Shown piece after piece: positions 8,880-15,926 of a stretch of 29,794 bases of DNA; the stretch's first letter is position 1; every line of letters begins with the position of its first letter. Made by a program: the position numbers and the translations under genes. The notes beneath the pieces are model-generated. The model saw only the letters and a list, made by a program, of their open reading frames with translations. It did not search any database and had not been told where the DNA came from. Source of the stretch: Rhodobacter sp. (GTDB lineage: Bacteria > Pseudomonadota > Alphaproteobacteria > Rhodobacterales > Rhodobacteraceae). The stretch spans positions 1 to 29,794 of the forward strand of contig PNNE01000103.1 in assembly GCA_013824055.1 (NCBI GenBank), given 5' to 3'.

Positions 8880-9019
8880 GATTTCCTCCCTGCGGGACCT
8901 GGTCCCTGTGGGCGCAATCGTGATCCGATTTCGTGGCAATGCTTTGATTTCTGGTTGGCGCGCAGCCCAGTTCTGCGTAACTTCTTCGAAGGAACCGACA
9001 CTTTGCCGAAGGATCTTGC
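8880..9019. promoter_or_regulatory. Divergent ald / Lrp-family regulator control region
   Basis: This 140-base region separates ald from its divergent regulator and must hold both promoters. It contains an imperfect palindrome centred on TTCGAA (8982-8994, TTCTTCGAAGGAA), AT-richer than its surroundings, which is a candidate Lrp/AsnC-type operator. I cannot place -10 and -35 boxes confidently. Confidence 0.4.
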
Positions 9020-9484
9020 ATGACCCCGGATCTTGACGCCACCGACCGCCGCATCCTGACCGTCTTGCAGAAGAACGGCCGGATCACCAATGCCGAACTC
9101 TCCGAGGTGGTGAACCTGTCGCCGTCGGCCTGTCACCGCCGGGTTCAGCGGCTGGAGGAGGAGGGGTTCATCGCGGGCTACGTCGCCCTGCTGGACGCCC
9201 GGCGCATGGGGCGGATGACCACGGTCTTCGTCGAGATCACGCTGCAAAGCCAGGCCGAGGACCTGCTGGACGCCTTCGAGCGTGAGGTGGCCAAGGTGCC
9301 GGATCTTCTGGAGTGTCATCTGATGGCAGGGACGGCGGATTACCTGCTGAAACTGATGGCCGAGGACACCGAGGATTTCGCCCGCATTCACCGGCAGTTC
9401 CTGTCGCGCCTGCCGGGGGTCCGGCAGATGCAGTCCAGCTTTGCGCTGCGGACGGTGGTGAAGACGACGGCGCTGGCAGTCTAG
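9020..9484 (+). CDS. Lrp/AsnC family transcriptional regulator
   Basis: A 154-residue feast/famine regulator. The N-terminal helix-turn-helix starts with LDATDRRILTVLQKNGRITN and continues through LSEVVNLSPSACHRRVQRLEEEGFI. The C-terminal ligand-binding/oligomerisation (RAM) domain contains VPDLLECHLMAGTADYLLKL. Proteins of this family bind amino acids and form octamers on DNA. Divergence from ald makes alanine the likely effector and ald the likely target, by analogy with AldR. A ribosome binding site (AAGGA) precedes the ATG. Its stop codon is shared with the convergent tetR gene in a single CTAG (9481-9484). Confidence 0.93.
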   Translation: MTPDLDATDRRILTVLQKNGRITNAELSEVVNLSPSACHRRVQRLEEEGFIAGYVALLDARRMGRMTTVFVEITLQSQAEDLLDAFEREVAKVPDLLECHLMAGTADYLLKLMAEDTEDFARIHRQFLSRLPGVRQMQSSFALRTVVKTTALAV

Positions 9485-10083
9485 GCGGCGGCCTGCTGGT
9501 AGCCCTGCAGATAGCCCATCACCGCGCGGCGGGTGCGGTCGGTCAGGGCGCCACGGTCGGCCTCGTGCGCCTCGCTGGCGGCGTCGATCATGCCGCGCAG
9601 GATGGCCAGGATGTCCTGCGCCGTCGTCTCGGGGCGCTGGATCTTCAGCTCGTCCAGACGGGCGGCGATCAGCACGGTGATCCGGGCCGAGAACTCGGCA
9701 GCTTCCGGGTCCGGCGGCATCTGGCTGCGCGCCAGGTTCAGCGTCCGCGACAGCGATGGACGGGCCAGGTAATGCGCCACGGTCGCCTCGATCAGCTCAT
9801 CCACCAGATCGGTCAGGGTGTGCGCCGCGTCCGAGCTGACGATCCGCTCCACCGCTTCCAGGAGGTTCGCCCGCTCCGCCCGGATCAGGGCGGCGAGCAG
9901 CGCGTGCTTGCCGGGGAAGTACTGGTACAGCGACCCGATCGAGACCCCGGCCCGCGCTGCGACGGCGTTCGTCGTCAGCGCATCCAGCCCTCGACCCGAG
10001 CAGAGGTCGGCTGCGGCGGCAAGGATCCCGTTCACTTTTGCGCGGGAGCGGTCTTGGCGGGGGTGTTTGCGAAGTTCGATCAT
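9481..10083 (-). CDS. TetR/AcrR family transcriptional regulator
   Basis: A 200-residue one-component repressor. The N-terminal DNA-binding domain contains LTTNAVAARAGVSIGSLYQYFPGKHALLAAL (about residues 37-67), the classical TetR helix-turn-helix with its YQYF signature. The helical C-terminal domain is a variable ligand pocket and gives no clue to the effector. The frame extends upstream, but ATG 10083 places the TetR domain at the normal distance from the N-terminus. A short palindrome at 10124-10139 just upstream suggests autorepression. No obvious target gene adjoins: the neighbours are the AsnC gene (convergent) and rpsU (same strand, own terminator). Confidence 0.9.
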   Translation of the reverse strand: MIELRKHPRQDRSRAKVNGILAAAADLCSGRGLDALTTNAVAARAGVSIGSLYQYFPGKHALLAALIRAERANLLEAVERIVSSDAAHTLTDLVDELIEATVAHYLARPSLSRTLNLARSQMPPDPEAAEFSARITVLIAARLDELKIQRPETTAQDILAILRGMIDAASEAHEADRGALTDRTRRAVMGYLQGYQQAAA

Positions 10084-10123
10084 GACCCAACGGTAGGCGG
10101 TCTGATTGCGGCAGAAAACTGTT

Positions 10124-10139
10124 AAATGTGGCGACATTT
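10124..10139. promoter_or_regulatory. Candidate TetR operator palindrome
   Basis: AAATGT-GGCG-ACATTT is a perfect 6+6 inverted repeat about 40 bases upstream of the tetR start, in an otherwise AT-richer promoter-like stretch. Position and symmetry suit an autoregulatory operator; nothing else supports it. Confidence 0.45.
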
Positions 10140-10245
10140 GGAAATAGATTGTTGATGCTCGCCCAAGTTGCAACACGGCCCCGCCACAATGCTGCCACAC
10201 AATCAAAGGTTGCGGGCGGTGCCAGCGCCGGGGTGACGGAAGGGT

Positions 10246-10278
10246 AAAGAAAAACCCCCGGCCTCGCGGACGGGGGTT
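10246..10278 (-). terminator. Rho-independent terminator of rpsU
   Basis: Read on the minus strand, AACCCCCG and CGGGGGTT form an 8-base stem with a 10-base loop, followed directly by TTTCTTT. It lies 41 bases after the rpsU stop. The stem plus T-tract is the classical intrinsic-terminator structure. Confidence 0.9.
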
Positions 10279-10319
10279 GATCGGGACGGGAATCGCTTCC
10301 CCAGTGTCGCTGTGACGTC

Positions 10320-10526
10320 TTAGAGACCGCCTTCGCGCTGAAGCTTCTTCCGCGCAAGTTTCCTTGCACGGCGCACGGCTTCGGCTTGTTCGCGTGCCTT
10401 CTTGACGGAGGGCTTCTCGAAATGTTGCTTGAGCTTCATTTCACGAAACACCCCTTCGCGCTGAAGTTTCTTCTTCAGAGCACGGAGAGCCTGTTCGACG
10501 TTGTTGTCGCGGACGCTGACCTGCAT
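10320..10526 (-). CDS. rpsU: 30S ribosomal protein S21
   Basis: A 68-residue, strongly basic protein: MQVSVRDNNVEQALRALKKK at the start and a Lys/Arg-rich tail (RRARKLARKKLQREGGL). It is a small-subunit protein near the anti-Shine-Dalgarno region of 16S rRNA, needed for initiation on natural mRNAs. A GGAAGG ribosome binding site lies upstream. It has its own terminator and a candidate promoter, so it is probably monocistronic. It is divergent from coq9. Confidence 0.97.
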   Translation of the reverse strand: MQVSVRDNNVEQALRALKKKLQREGVFREMKLKQHFEKPSVKKAREQAEAVRRARKLARKKLQREGGL

Positions 10527-10562
10527 GTGGTTGTCACCACCTTCCTAAGCTAGAGTTGCACT

Positions 10563-10591
10563 ATGATGTGCAGGCCGGGGCGCTATATCAA
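10563..10591 (-). promoter_or_regulatory. Candidate sigma-70 promoter for rpsU
   Basis: On the minus strand TTGATA (10591-10586) and CATCAT (10568-10563) are separated by 17 bases, a good spacing, and end about 37 bases before the rpsU start. A TGCAC-N6-GTGCA inverted repeat (10557-10572) overlaps the -10 and could be an operator. This is sequence resemblance only. Confidence 0.4.
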
Positions 10592-10626
10592 AGCGACACC
10601 GGCTTGTCTACCAAGAGGAGGACGCG

Positions 10627-11301
10627 ATGTCCGAGGATGAACTCAAGGCCCGCGTGCTGGATGCCGCGCTGTCGCATGTGCCGTTCGACGGCTGGTCCGA
10701 ACGGACCCTGGCCGCGGCAATCACCGAGTCCGGCGTGGCACCGGCTCTGGCCCGGTCGCTGTTCCCGCGCGGGGGCGTCGACCTGGCGCTGGCCTATCAC
10801 CAGCGCGGCGACCAGGCGATGGTGGCGGCACTGGCGCAGCGGAACCTGGCGGCCCTGCGGTTCCGGGACCGCATCGCCCTGGCCGTGCGCCTGCGGCTGG
10901 AAGCTGCCGACCGCGAGCTGGTGCGGCGGGGGACGACGCTTTTCGCGCTGCCGATGCATGCGGCGGACGGGGCGCGGGCGATCTGGCAGACGGCGGACCG
11001 GATCTGGACGGCGCTGGGCGACAGCTCGCAGGACCTGAACTGGTACACCAAGCGCGCCACGCTGTCGGCAGTCTATGGCGCGACGGTGCTGTACTGGCTG
11101 GGCGACGATTCGCCCGAGGCGCAGGACACCTGGAATTTCCTGGACCGGCGCATCGACCAGGTCATGCAGGTCGAGAAGCTAAAGGCCGGTTTTCGGGAAA
11201 ATCCGTTTGGAAAGGCCTGGATGGCGGGACCCGGCAAGATTTTTGAAACCATTCGTGCGCCAAGACTGCCGGATGACCTGCCCGGCCGCACCCGCGGATA
11301 G
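10627..11301 (+). CDS. coq9: COQ9 family ubiquinone biosynthesis protein
   Basis: A 224-residue member of the COQ9 family. The first ~70 residues resemble a TetR-like helical fold (VLDAALSHVPFDGWSERTL, then ITESGVAPALARSLFPRGG). The C-terminal part holds the family core: LNWYTKRATLSAVYGATVLYW and LDRRIDQVMQVEKLK. In mitochondria COQ9 binds lipids and presents quinone intermediates to COQ7; the bacterial role is inferred from that. The start has a strong GAGGAGG upstream. The gene is 14 bases before a quinone oxidoreductase gene in the same direction, a fitting partnership around quinone chemistry. Confidence 0.92.
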   Translation: MSEDELKARVLDAALSHVPFDGWSERTLAAAITESGVAPALARSLFPRGGVDLALAYHQRGDQAMVAALAQRNLAALRFRDRIALAVRLRLEAADRELVRRGTTLFALPMHAADGARAIWQTADRIWTALGDSSQDLNWYTKRATLSAVYGATVLYWLGDDSPEAQDTWNFLDRRIDQVMQVEKLKAGFRENPFGKAWMAGPGKIFETIRAPRLPDDLPGRTRG

Positions 11302-11315
11302 ACCAAGGACCGAAG

Positions 11316-12308
11316 ATGACCCTGTCGCACAGCATGCTTGCCATCGAGATTTCGTCCCCCGGCGGGCCTGATGTGCTGCAGCCGGTCTCGGTGCCGGTTC
11401 CGGTGCCGGGGCACGGCCAGATCATCATCCGCGTCGCCTATGCCGGGGTGAACCGCCCCGATGCCCTGCAGCGCGCCGGGGCCTATGCGCCGCCGCCCTC
11501 GGCCTCGCCACTGCCGGGGCTGGAATGTTCGGGGACGGTGGTCGAGGTGGGGCCGGGCGTCAGCCGCTGGACGATAGGCGATCAGGTCTGCGCCCTGCTG
11601 CCCGGTGGCGGCTACGCCGAATACGTCGCCACGCCCGAGGCGCATGCCCTGCCGATCCCCAGGGGCCTGTCGCTGAAGGAAGCCGCCTGCCTGCCCGAAA
11701 CCTGCTTCACCGTCTGGTCGAACGTGGTGATGCGCGGCGCCTTGCGCGGGGGCGAGCGGTTTCTGGTTCACGGCGGCACCAGCGGGATCGGGACGACGGC
11801 AATCCAGATCGCTCATGCTCTGGGCGCCCGGGTCTTCGCGACCGCGGGCAGCGACAGGAAGTGCCAGGTCTGTCGCGACCTTGGGGCCGAGGCCGCCTTC
11901 AACTACCGCGATGTGGACTTCGTGGCCGAGATGAAGGGTTTCGGCGGGGCGAACCTGATCCTGGACATGGTGGGCGGCCCCTATATCGAGCGGAACTTCA
12001 AGGCGCTGGCCGACGGCGGGCGGCTGGTGCAGATCGCCTTTCTGCAGGGGGCCAAGGTCACTCTGAACCTGGCCGAGCTGATGACCCGGCGGCTGGTCCT
12101 GACCGGGTCCACCCTGCGGCCGCAGTCGGACCTGGCCAAGGCCAGGATCGCCCGGGCGGTGGAGGACCAGGTCTGGCCGATGATCGAACGCGGCGCGGTC
12201 AAGGTGGTGATGGACAGCGAATACGACCTGCCCGACGCCCCCGCCGCGCATTGGCGGATCGAATCCGGCAGCCATGTCGGCAAGATCGTCCTCAAGGTCA
12301 ATCCGTAG
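11316..12308 (+). CDS. NAD(P)H quinone oxidoreductase, PIG3/zinc-free MDR type
   Basis: A 330-residue medium-chain dehydrogenase/reductase without zinc ligands. It has the GroES-like N-terminal domain (GVNRPDALQRAG, about 45-55), PGLECSGTVVEVG (67-79) and the cofactor loop VHGGTSGIGTTAIQIAHALG (151-170) of NADPH-dependent quinone oxidoreductases. LDMVGGPYIERN and the C-terminal HVGKIVLKV agree with the PIG3 group. It probably reduces quinones or enones with NADPH in the cytosol. The ATG at 11316 has AAGGA at good spacing; an in-frame ATG six codons later is an alternative. It is likely cotranscribed with coq9. The 224 bases after it hold no recognisable gene. Confidence 0.92.
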   Translation: MTLSHSMLAIEISSPGGPDVLQPVSVPVPVPGHGQIIIRVAYAGVNRPDALQRAGAYAPPPSASPLPGLECSGTVVEVGPGVSRWTIGDQVCALLPGGGYAEYVATPEAHALPIPRGLSLKEAACLPETCFTVWSNVVMRGALRGGERFLVHGGTSGIGTTAIQIAHALGARVFATAGSDRKCQVCRDLGAEAAFNYRDVDFVAEMKGFGGANLILDMVGGPYIERNFKALADGGRLVQIAFLQGAKVTLNLAELMTRRLVLTGSTLRPQSDLAKARIARAVEDQVWPMIERGAVKVVMDSEYDLPDAPAAHWRIESGSHVGKIVLKVNP

Positions 12309-12368
12309 GGAATACCTTACCGTCCTTGCCTTCGTTCTGCCTGCTCTCCCGCTTCACGGCGCTGACAG

Positions 12369-12384
12369 CTTACCCTAACGTAAG
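12369..12384. promoter_or_regulatory. Palindrome resembling a MerR-family (LiuR-like) operator
   Basis: CTTACCCTAACGTAAG differs by two bases from the palindrome TTACGTTAACGTAA flanked by C and G. Palindromes of this type are described for MerR-family regulators of branched-chain amino acid and fatty acid breakdown. Oddly, it lies between two convergent genes with no evident downstream gene to control. The rest of 12309-12532 shows nothing I recognise. Confidence 0.35.
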
Positions 12385-12532
12385 TGCTGGTCAGGCGGGG
12401 TTGGAGCTTCCCATCCAGACATTTGCAGCCCGGTGCGGACCCCAGCCGCCTCGGGCATCCGGACGTTAGACGGCAGATATTTTCTGAAATCCCCTGGAAC
12501 GACACAAGTCCCGTCCGGTCCCGCCTGCCAGT

Positions 12533-13171
12533 CTAGCGGACCGGCTCCAGCACGGCATCGGGCAACCGGCAATCCCGGATCACGTCAGCGCCACAGCGCC
12601 GGAAGTCCAGATCGCGGGTCAGGCAGATCCGTGCCTCCCGGATCAGGCCCGCCTTGCAGGTGATGGTGATCTGGTCGCGCGCAAGGTCGGGGTTGGCTTC
12701 CAGAAACGCCGCTTCGATGACTGCCGCCGGCACCTGAAGACGGCGGGAGACGTCCGCCAGAAATCCGGGAATCGCAACGCGGTCGTAGGCCGCGCGTGCG
12801 GTTCGGAAATAGTCGGGCGCGGACAGACCCGAACAGCGCCCGTGCTTCTTCCACTGGTGGAACGCCGGCCCGGCCCCGCCCATGATGTCCGCCATTGCCG
12901 CGGTCTGGGCACGGGTCGGATCGCGCCGGGCCGTGCGGCAGAACGCGGGCCAGCCCTCCTCATGCTGCGGCCAGAGGCCGTGCAGGACGAAGGTCAGACC
13001 GCGGCCGTCATCGCATTGCGGGTCGTCGCGGGAATCGCCCTCCAGCGCGCACCAGGCTGCCGACCAGGACAGCGACAGGACGTAATAGTCGAAGTCCCCG
13101 GCCTGCTCGCCCTCGGCCCGCGCGGCATTGGACCAGCACAAAGCCGCGATGGCCAGCAGGAACAGGCGCAT
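12533..13171 (-). CDS. Secreted RNase T2 family ribonuclease
   Basis: A 212-residue protein with a cleavable signal peptide (MRLFLLAIAALCWSNAARA) and the two T2 signatures: CAS-I FVLHGLWPQ (61-69, His64) and CAS-II HQWKKHGRC (105-113, His110). T2 enzymes cut RNA through a 2',3'-cyclic intermediate in the periplasm or outside. The usual Glu of CAS-II (HEWxKHG) is Gln106 here. Several Cys residues suggest disulfides. I chose ATG 13171, because the upstream in-frame ATG at 13192 would bury the AAGGGGAAG ribosome binding site and spoil the signal peptide. The gene is divergent from trcR. External RNA breakdown could supply phosphorus, but no Pho-box is apparent before it. Confidence 0.9.
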   Translation of the reverse strand: MRLFLLAIAALCWSNAARAEGEQAGDFDYYVLSLSWSAAWCALEGDSRDDPQCDDGRGLTFVLHGLWPQHEEGWPAFCRTARRDPTRAQTAAMADIMGGAGPAFHQWKKHGRCSGLSAPDYFRTARAAYDRVAIPGFLADVSRRLQVPAAVIEAAFLEANPDLARDQITITCKAGLIREARICLTRDLDFRRCGADVIRDCRLPDAVLEPVR

Positions 13172-13296
13172 TTTCGCTTCCCCTTTGCGCATTTCGGCCC
13201 TATATGGGCGCCTGAATTCCCCGAAATCGTGGAACTCGCGGGCCAGGCCCGCAGCCGTTTTCCCGGCACGGGACAGGTTTGTAAAGGAGAGATCCG

Positions 13297-14091
13297 ATGT
13301 CGAAACCGCTTATGGCCAAGGCCACTGCCGTCTGGCTGGTGGACAACACGACGCTGAGCTTTGCCCAGATCGCCGATTTCTGCGGGATGCACGAGCTTGA
13401 GGTCCAGGGGATTGCCGACGGCGACGTCGCCACCGGGGTCAAGGGTTTCGACCCGGTCGCCAACAACCAGCTTGACCCGATCGAGATCACCCGCGCCCAG
13501 GCCGACCCGTTGTACCGGATGAAGCTGAAGTTCAACGCCGCCGCCGTGGGCGAGGAAAAGCGCCGCGGCCCGCGCTACACGCCCTTGTCCAAGCGTCAGG
13601 ACCGCCCGGCCGCGATCCTGTGGCTGGTGAAGTTCCACCCCGAACTGTCGGATGGCGCCATCGGCAAGCTGGTCGGCACCACCAAGCCGACGATCCAGTC
13701 GATCCGTGAGCGGACGCACTGGAACATCGGCTCGATCCAGCCCATCGACCCCGTCGCCCTGGGGCTGTGCAAGCAGACCGAGCTTGATACCGCCGTGCAG
13801 GCCGCGGCCCGCAAGAAGGCGGCTGATGGCGTGGTGATGTCCGACGACGAACGGCGCAAGCTGGTGTCGACCGAGCAGTCGCTGGGCATGGCACCCGAGG
13901 CGCGGATGCCCTCGTCCCTGTCGGGGCTGGAGGTGTTCGGCGACGAGGAAAAGGACGACAGCCCGGCGTCAGACTTCTCGGATGCCGACAGCTTCTTCAA
14001 CCTGCCCGCTGGACCGCAGGACGATGACGACAATGATGACGACGATGATCACGAAGACGAGGACGAAGACGAGGACGACCGTCGCCGCTGA
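13297..14091 (+). CDS. trcR: Cell cycle transcriptional regulator TrcR (DUF1013)
   Basis: A 264-residue protein of the alphaproteobacterial DUF1013/TrcR family. Two helix-turn-helix-like segments are visible: TAVWLVDNTTLSFAQIADFC near the N-terminus (about 10-29) and LVKFHPELSDGAIGKLVGTT (about 110-129), followed by KPTIQSIRERTHWN. The family is named from a Caulobacter cell-cycle regulator and is broadly conserved. The last ~24 residues are almost only Asp and Glu before a terminal RRR, an extreme acidic tail that may mimic nucleic acid or engage basic partners. An AAAGGAGAG ribosome binding site fixes the start. A strong hairpin follows at 14114-14146, so the gene appears monocistronic. Confidence 0.9.
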   Translation: MSKPLMAKATAVWLVDNTTLSFAQIADFCGMHELEVQGIADGDVATGVKGFDPVANNQLDPIEITRAQADPLYRMKLKFNAAAVGEEKRRGPRYTPLSKRQDRPAAILWLVKFHPELSDGAIGKLVGTTKPTIQSIRERTHWNIGSIQPIDPVALGLCKQTELDTAVQAAARKKAADGVVMSDDERRKLVSTEQSLGMAPEARMPSSLSGLEVFGDEEKDDSPASDFSDADSFFNLPAGPQDDDDNDDDDDHEDEDEDEDDRRR

Positions 14092-14113
14092 TCGCAGGCT
14101 TGACGCGCATGTA

Positions 14114-14146
14114 AAGGCCCGGCCGCACCCGTTGCGGTCGGGCCTT
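14114..14146 (+). terminator. Strong hairpin after trcR
   Basis: The arms AAGGCCCGGCCGCA (14114-14127) and TGCGGTCGGGCCTT (14133-14146) pair at 13 of 14 positions around a 5-base loop, 22 bases after the trcR stop. No T-tract follows beyond the final TT, so termination strength is uncertain. It separates trcR from the phosphonate island. Confidence 0.7.
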
Positions 14147-14162
14147 CCACTTGCGGCCGGAC

Positions 14163-14202
14163 CTGTCGCAGGCCTGTAACCTGTCCGTCGCATCAGTGTC
14201 GC
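14163..14202 (+). promoter_or_regulatory. Four-unit PhoB box upstream of the block A operon
   Basis: Four heptamers repeat with an exact 11-base period: CTGTCGC (14163), CTGTAAC (14174), CCGTCGC (14185) and GTGTCGC (14196). This is the architecture of PhoB-binding boxes (CTGTCAT-N4 direct repeats). GCTACT at 14211-14216 lies where a -10 is expected. It supports induction of the downstream phnD-like operon when phosphate is short. Confidence 0.7.
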
Positions 14203-14219
14203 CAGGCGCTGCTACTCGG

Positions 14220-14244
14220 CCTTTTCAGCATCCCCCTGAAAAGG
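14220..14244 (+). promoter_or_regulatory. Inverted repeat covering the ribosome binding site of the phnD-like gene
   Basis: CCTTTTCAG (14220-14228) and CTGAAAAGG (14236-14244) are exact reverse complements around a 7-base loop. The right arm contains the AAGG of the only plausible ribosome binding site for the ATG at 14256. It could hide the site in the mRNA, or be a DNA operator. If transcription starts from a -10 near 14211, the left arm would be only partly transcribed. Confidence 0.5.
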
Positions 14245-14255
14245 ACGTCCCTGCC

Positions 14256-15122
14256 ATGAAACACCTCATCGCCTCGGGTCTGCTGGCCATCGGCCTTGCC
14301 GCGGCCACCCAGTCCGCCGCCCAGGACACGATCCGCTTCGCCGTCACCGACATCGACGGGATGGAGGCGCTGCAGCGCGAGATGGGGCCGTTCAAGGCTG
14401 CGTTCGAAGCAGCCTCTGGCCTGAAGGTCGAGTTCTTCCCCGTCTCGGGCCGCACGGTCGCGGTCGAGGCGATGGCCGCCGATCAGGTCGATTTCGTGCT
14501 GACCGGCCCGGCCGAATATGTCGTCTTCAACGCCCGGCTTGACGCGCAGCCGGTCGTGACCTGGGTGCGCCCGGACTATTATTCGACCGTCGTGGTGCTG
14601 GACGGCAGCGCGGTCACGTCGCCCGCCGACCTGAAGGGCCAGAAGATCTCGTTCGGCGAGATCGGCTCGACTTCTCAGCATCTGGGGCCGGTCGATCTGC
14701 TGGCGCAGGCCGGGCTGACCTACGCCGTGGATTATGAGCCGGTGTTCCTGAACCGCAACGTCGCGGTCGAGGCGCTGATCAGTGGCGAGATCGCCGGGAT
14801 CGGCCTGAACCGGACCCATATCGACAGCATCACCGAAAAATTCCCGGACCAGAAGTTCCGCGTCCTGGTCAAGGGGCCGCAGCTGCCCGACGACATCCTG
14901 CTTGCTTCGCCCAAGGTGGCGCCCGAAGTGGTGGAAACCGTCCGCAAGACCTTTGCCGACAACTCCGAGGCGATCCTGGCGGCGCTGACCTCGACCGAGG
15001 AAAACGCCAAATACATCGGCGGCAGGTTCAACGCGACGGTGACGAACGCGGACTACGACGTGGTGCGCAAGATGTTCGAGAACATCGGCATCACCGAGTT
15101 CACCGAATTCGTCGGCGAGTGA
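14256..15122 (+). CDS. phnD: Phosphate/phosphonate ABC transporter binding protein, PhnD family (block A)
   Basis: A 288-residue periplasmic protein with a signal peptide (MKHLIASGLLAIGLAAATQ, cleavage probably near SAAQ). The PhnD-type fold (PF12974) is recognisable from FAVTDIDGMEALQREMGPF, VDFVLTGPAEYV and the anion-site segment GEIGSTSQHLGP, which replaces the DPNSTSGYLVP of the second PhnD at 20490. That difference suggests a different ligand. Members of this family bind phosphonates, phosphite, hypophosphite or related oxyanions. The frame is open upstream, but ATG 14256 gives the signal peptide directly. It heads a tightly packed operon with an ATPase, permease, methyltransferase, PhnM and acyltransferase, behind a Pho box. 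Confidence 0.87.
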   Translation: MKHLIASGLLAIGLAAATQSAAQDTIRFAVTDIDGMEALQREMGPFKAAFEAASGLKVEFFPVSGRTVAVEAMAADQVDFVLTGPAEYVVFNARLDAQPVVTWVRPDYYSTVVVLDGSAVTSPADLKGQKISFGEIGSTSQHLGPVDLLAQAGLTYAVDYEPVFLNRNVAVEALISGEIAGIGLNRTHIDSITEKFPDQKFRVLVKGPQLPDDILLASPKVAPEVVETVRKTFADNSEAILAALTSTEENAKYIGGRFNATVTNADYDVVRKMFENIGITEFTEFVGE

Positions 15123-15125
15123 AGC

Positions 15126-15926
15126 TTGAACGCCCCGCTGCCCCCGCGCGCGCTGGCCGGCTCTGCCACTGCAGAGCCGGTTCTGGCCGTTGCGGGCCTG
15201 ACCAAGGACTTTCCGGGCCGCAGGGTGCTTCAGGGTCTCGACTTTTCGCTGTCTCCCGGCCAGGCGACCGCGCTGATCGGGGCGAACGGGTCCGGCAAGT
15301 CCACGCTGCTGCGCTGTCTTGTCCGGCTGATCGAGCCAAGTTCGGGCCAGATCCGCATGCTTGGCCGCGACGTGCCCGCCCTGTCCCCCCGCGCCTTGCG
15401 CCGGTTCCGGGCCGAGGTCGGCATCGTCTGGCAGCGTCACAACCTTGTCCCCCGCCTGTCGGCCCTGTCCAACGTGATCCACGGCGTGCAGGCCCGGATG
15501 TCCGGCCCGCGCGCCTGGGCGCAGGCCTTGGCCCCGGCCCCTGTCCGCGACGAGGCGATGGCCTGCCTTGCGCGGGTCGGGCTGGCCGACCGCGCATTGG
15601 TCCGCGTCGACAGTCTGTCCGGCGGCCAGCAGCAGCGCGTCGCCATCGCGCGGATGCTGATGCAGCGCCCGGCCTTCATCCTGGCCGACGAGCCCGACGC
15701 CAGCCTTGATCCGCAGACCGGGGAAGAGGTGATGTCGCTTCTGCTGAACCTCGTCCGCGACGACGGCCTGTCGCTTCTGGTGATCTCGCATCGGCTGGAG
15801 CACACCTTGCGCTTTTCCGACCGCATCCTTGGCCTTGCCGACGGGCGCATCGCGCTGGACCTGCCCACCAGGCGGGCCGATGCAGCCGGTCTTCGGCACT
15901 TCTTCGACCACGCCGAGGCCGCATGA
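15126..15926 (+). CDS. phnC: PhnC-like ABC transporter ATPase (block A)
   Basis: A 266-residue ATPase: Walker A GANGSGKST (52-60), signature LSGGQQQRVAIAR (164-176), Walker B FILADEP (184-190) and H-loop ISHR. VWQRHNLVPRLSALSNVIHG is typical of PhnC-type proteins. It powers import through the PhnE-like permease encoded next. The only suitable start is TTG at 15126, three bases after the phnD stop; no ATG or GTG lies nearby, so translation may depend on coupling. The 3' end overlaps the permease start as ATGA. Confidence 0.9.
   Translation: MNAPLPPRALAGSATAEPVLAVAGLTKDFPGRRVLQGLDFSLSPGQATALIGANGSGKSTLLRCLVRLIEPSSGQIRMLGRDVPALSPRALRRFRAEVGIVWQRHNLVPRLSALSNVIHGVQARMSGPRAWAQALAPAPVRDEAMACLARVGLADRALVRVDSLSGGQQQRVAIARMLMQRPAFILADEPDASLDPQTGEEVMSLLLNLVRDDGLSLLVISHRLEHTLRFSDRILGLADGRIALDLPTRRADAAGLRHFFDHAEAA

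Noticed and set aside
12309..12532. Short open frames in the qor-RNase T2 gap, including a 19-codon GTG frame on the minus strand
   Set aside because: None has a ribosome binding site or convincing composition.
13238..13252. Small palindrome GCGGGCC-A-GGCCCGC upstream of trcR
   Set aside because: Short GC-only palindromes are frequent in such DNA and nothing links it to a function.
14193..15911. 572-codon open frame antisense to the block A phnD and phnC
   Set aside because: The sense strand encodes clear family members; the antisense product has shadow-type composition and no motif.
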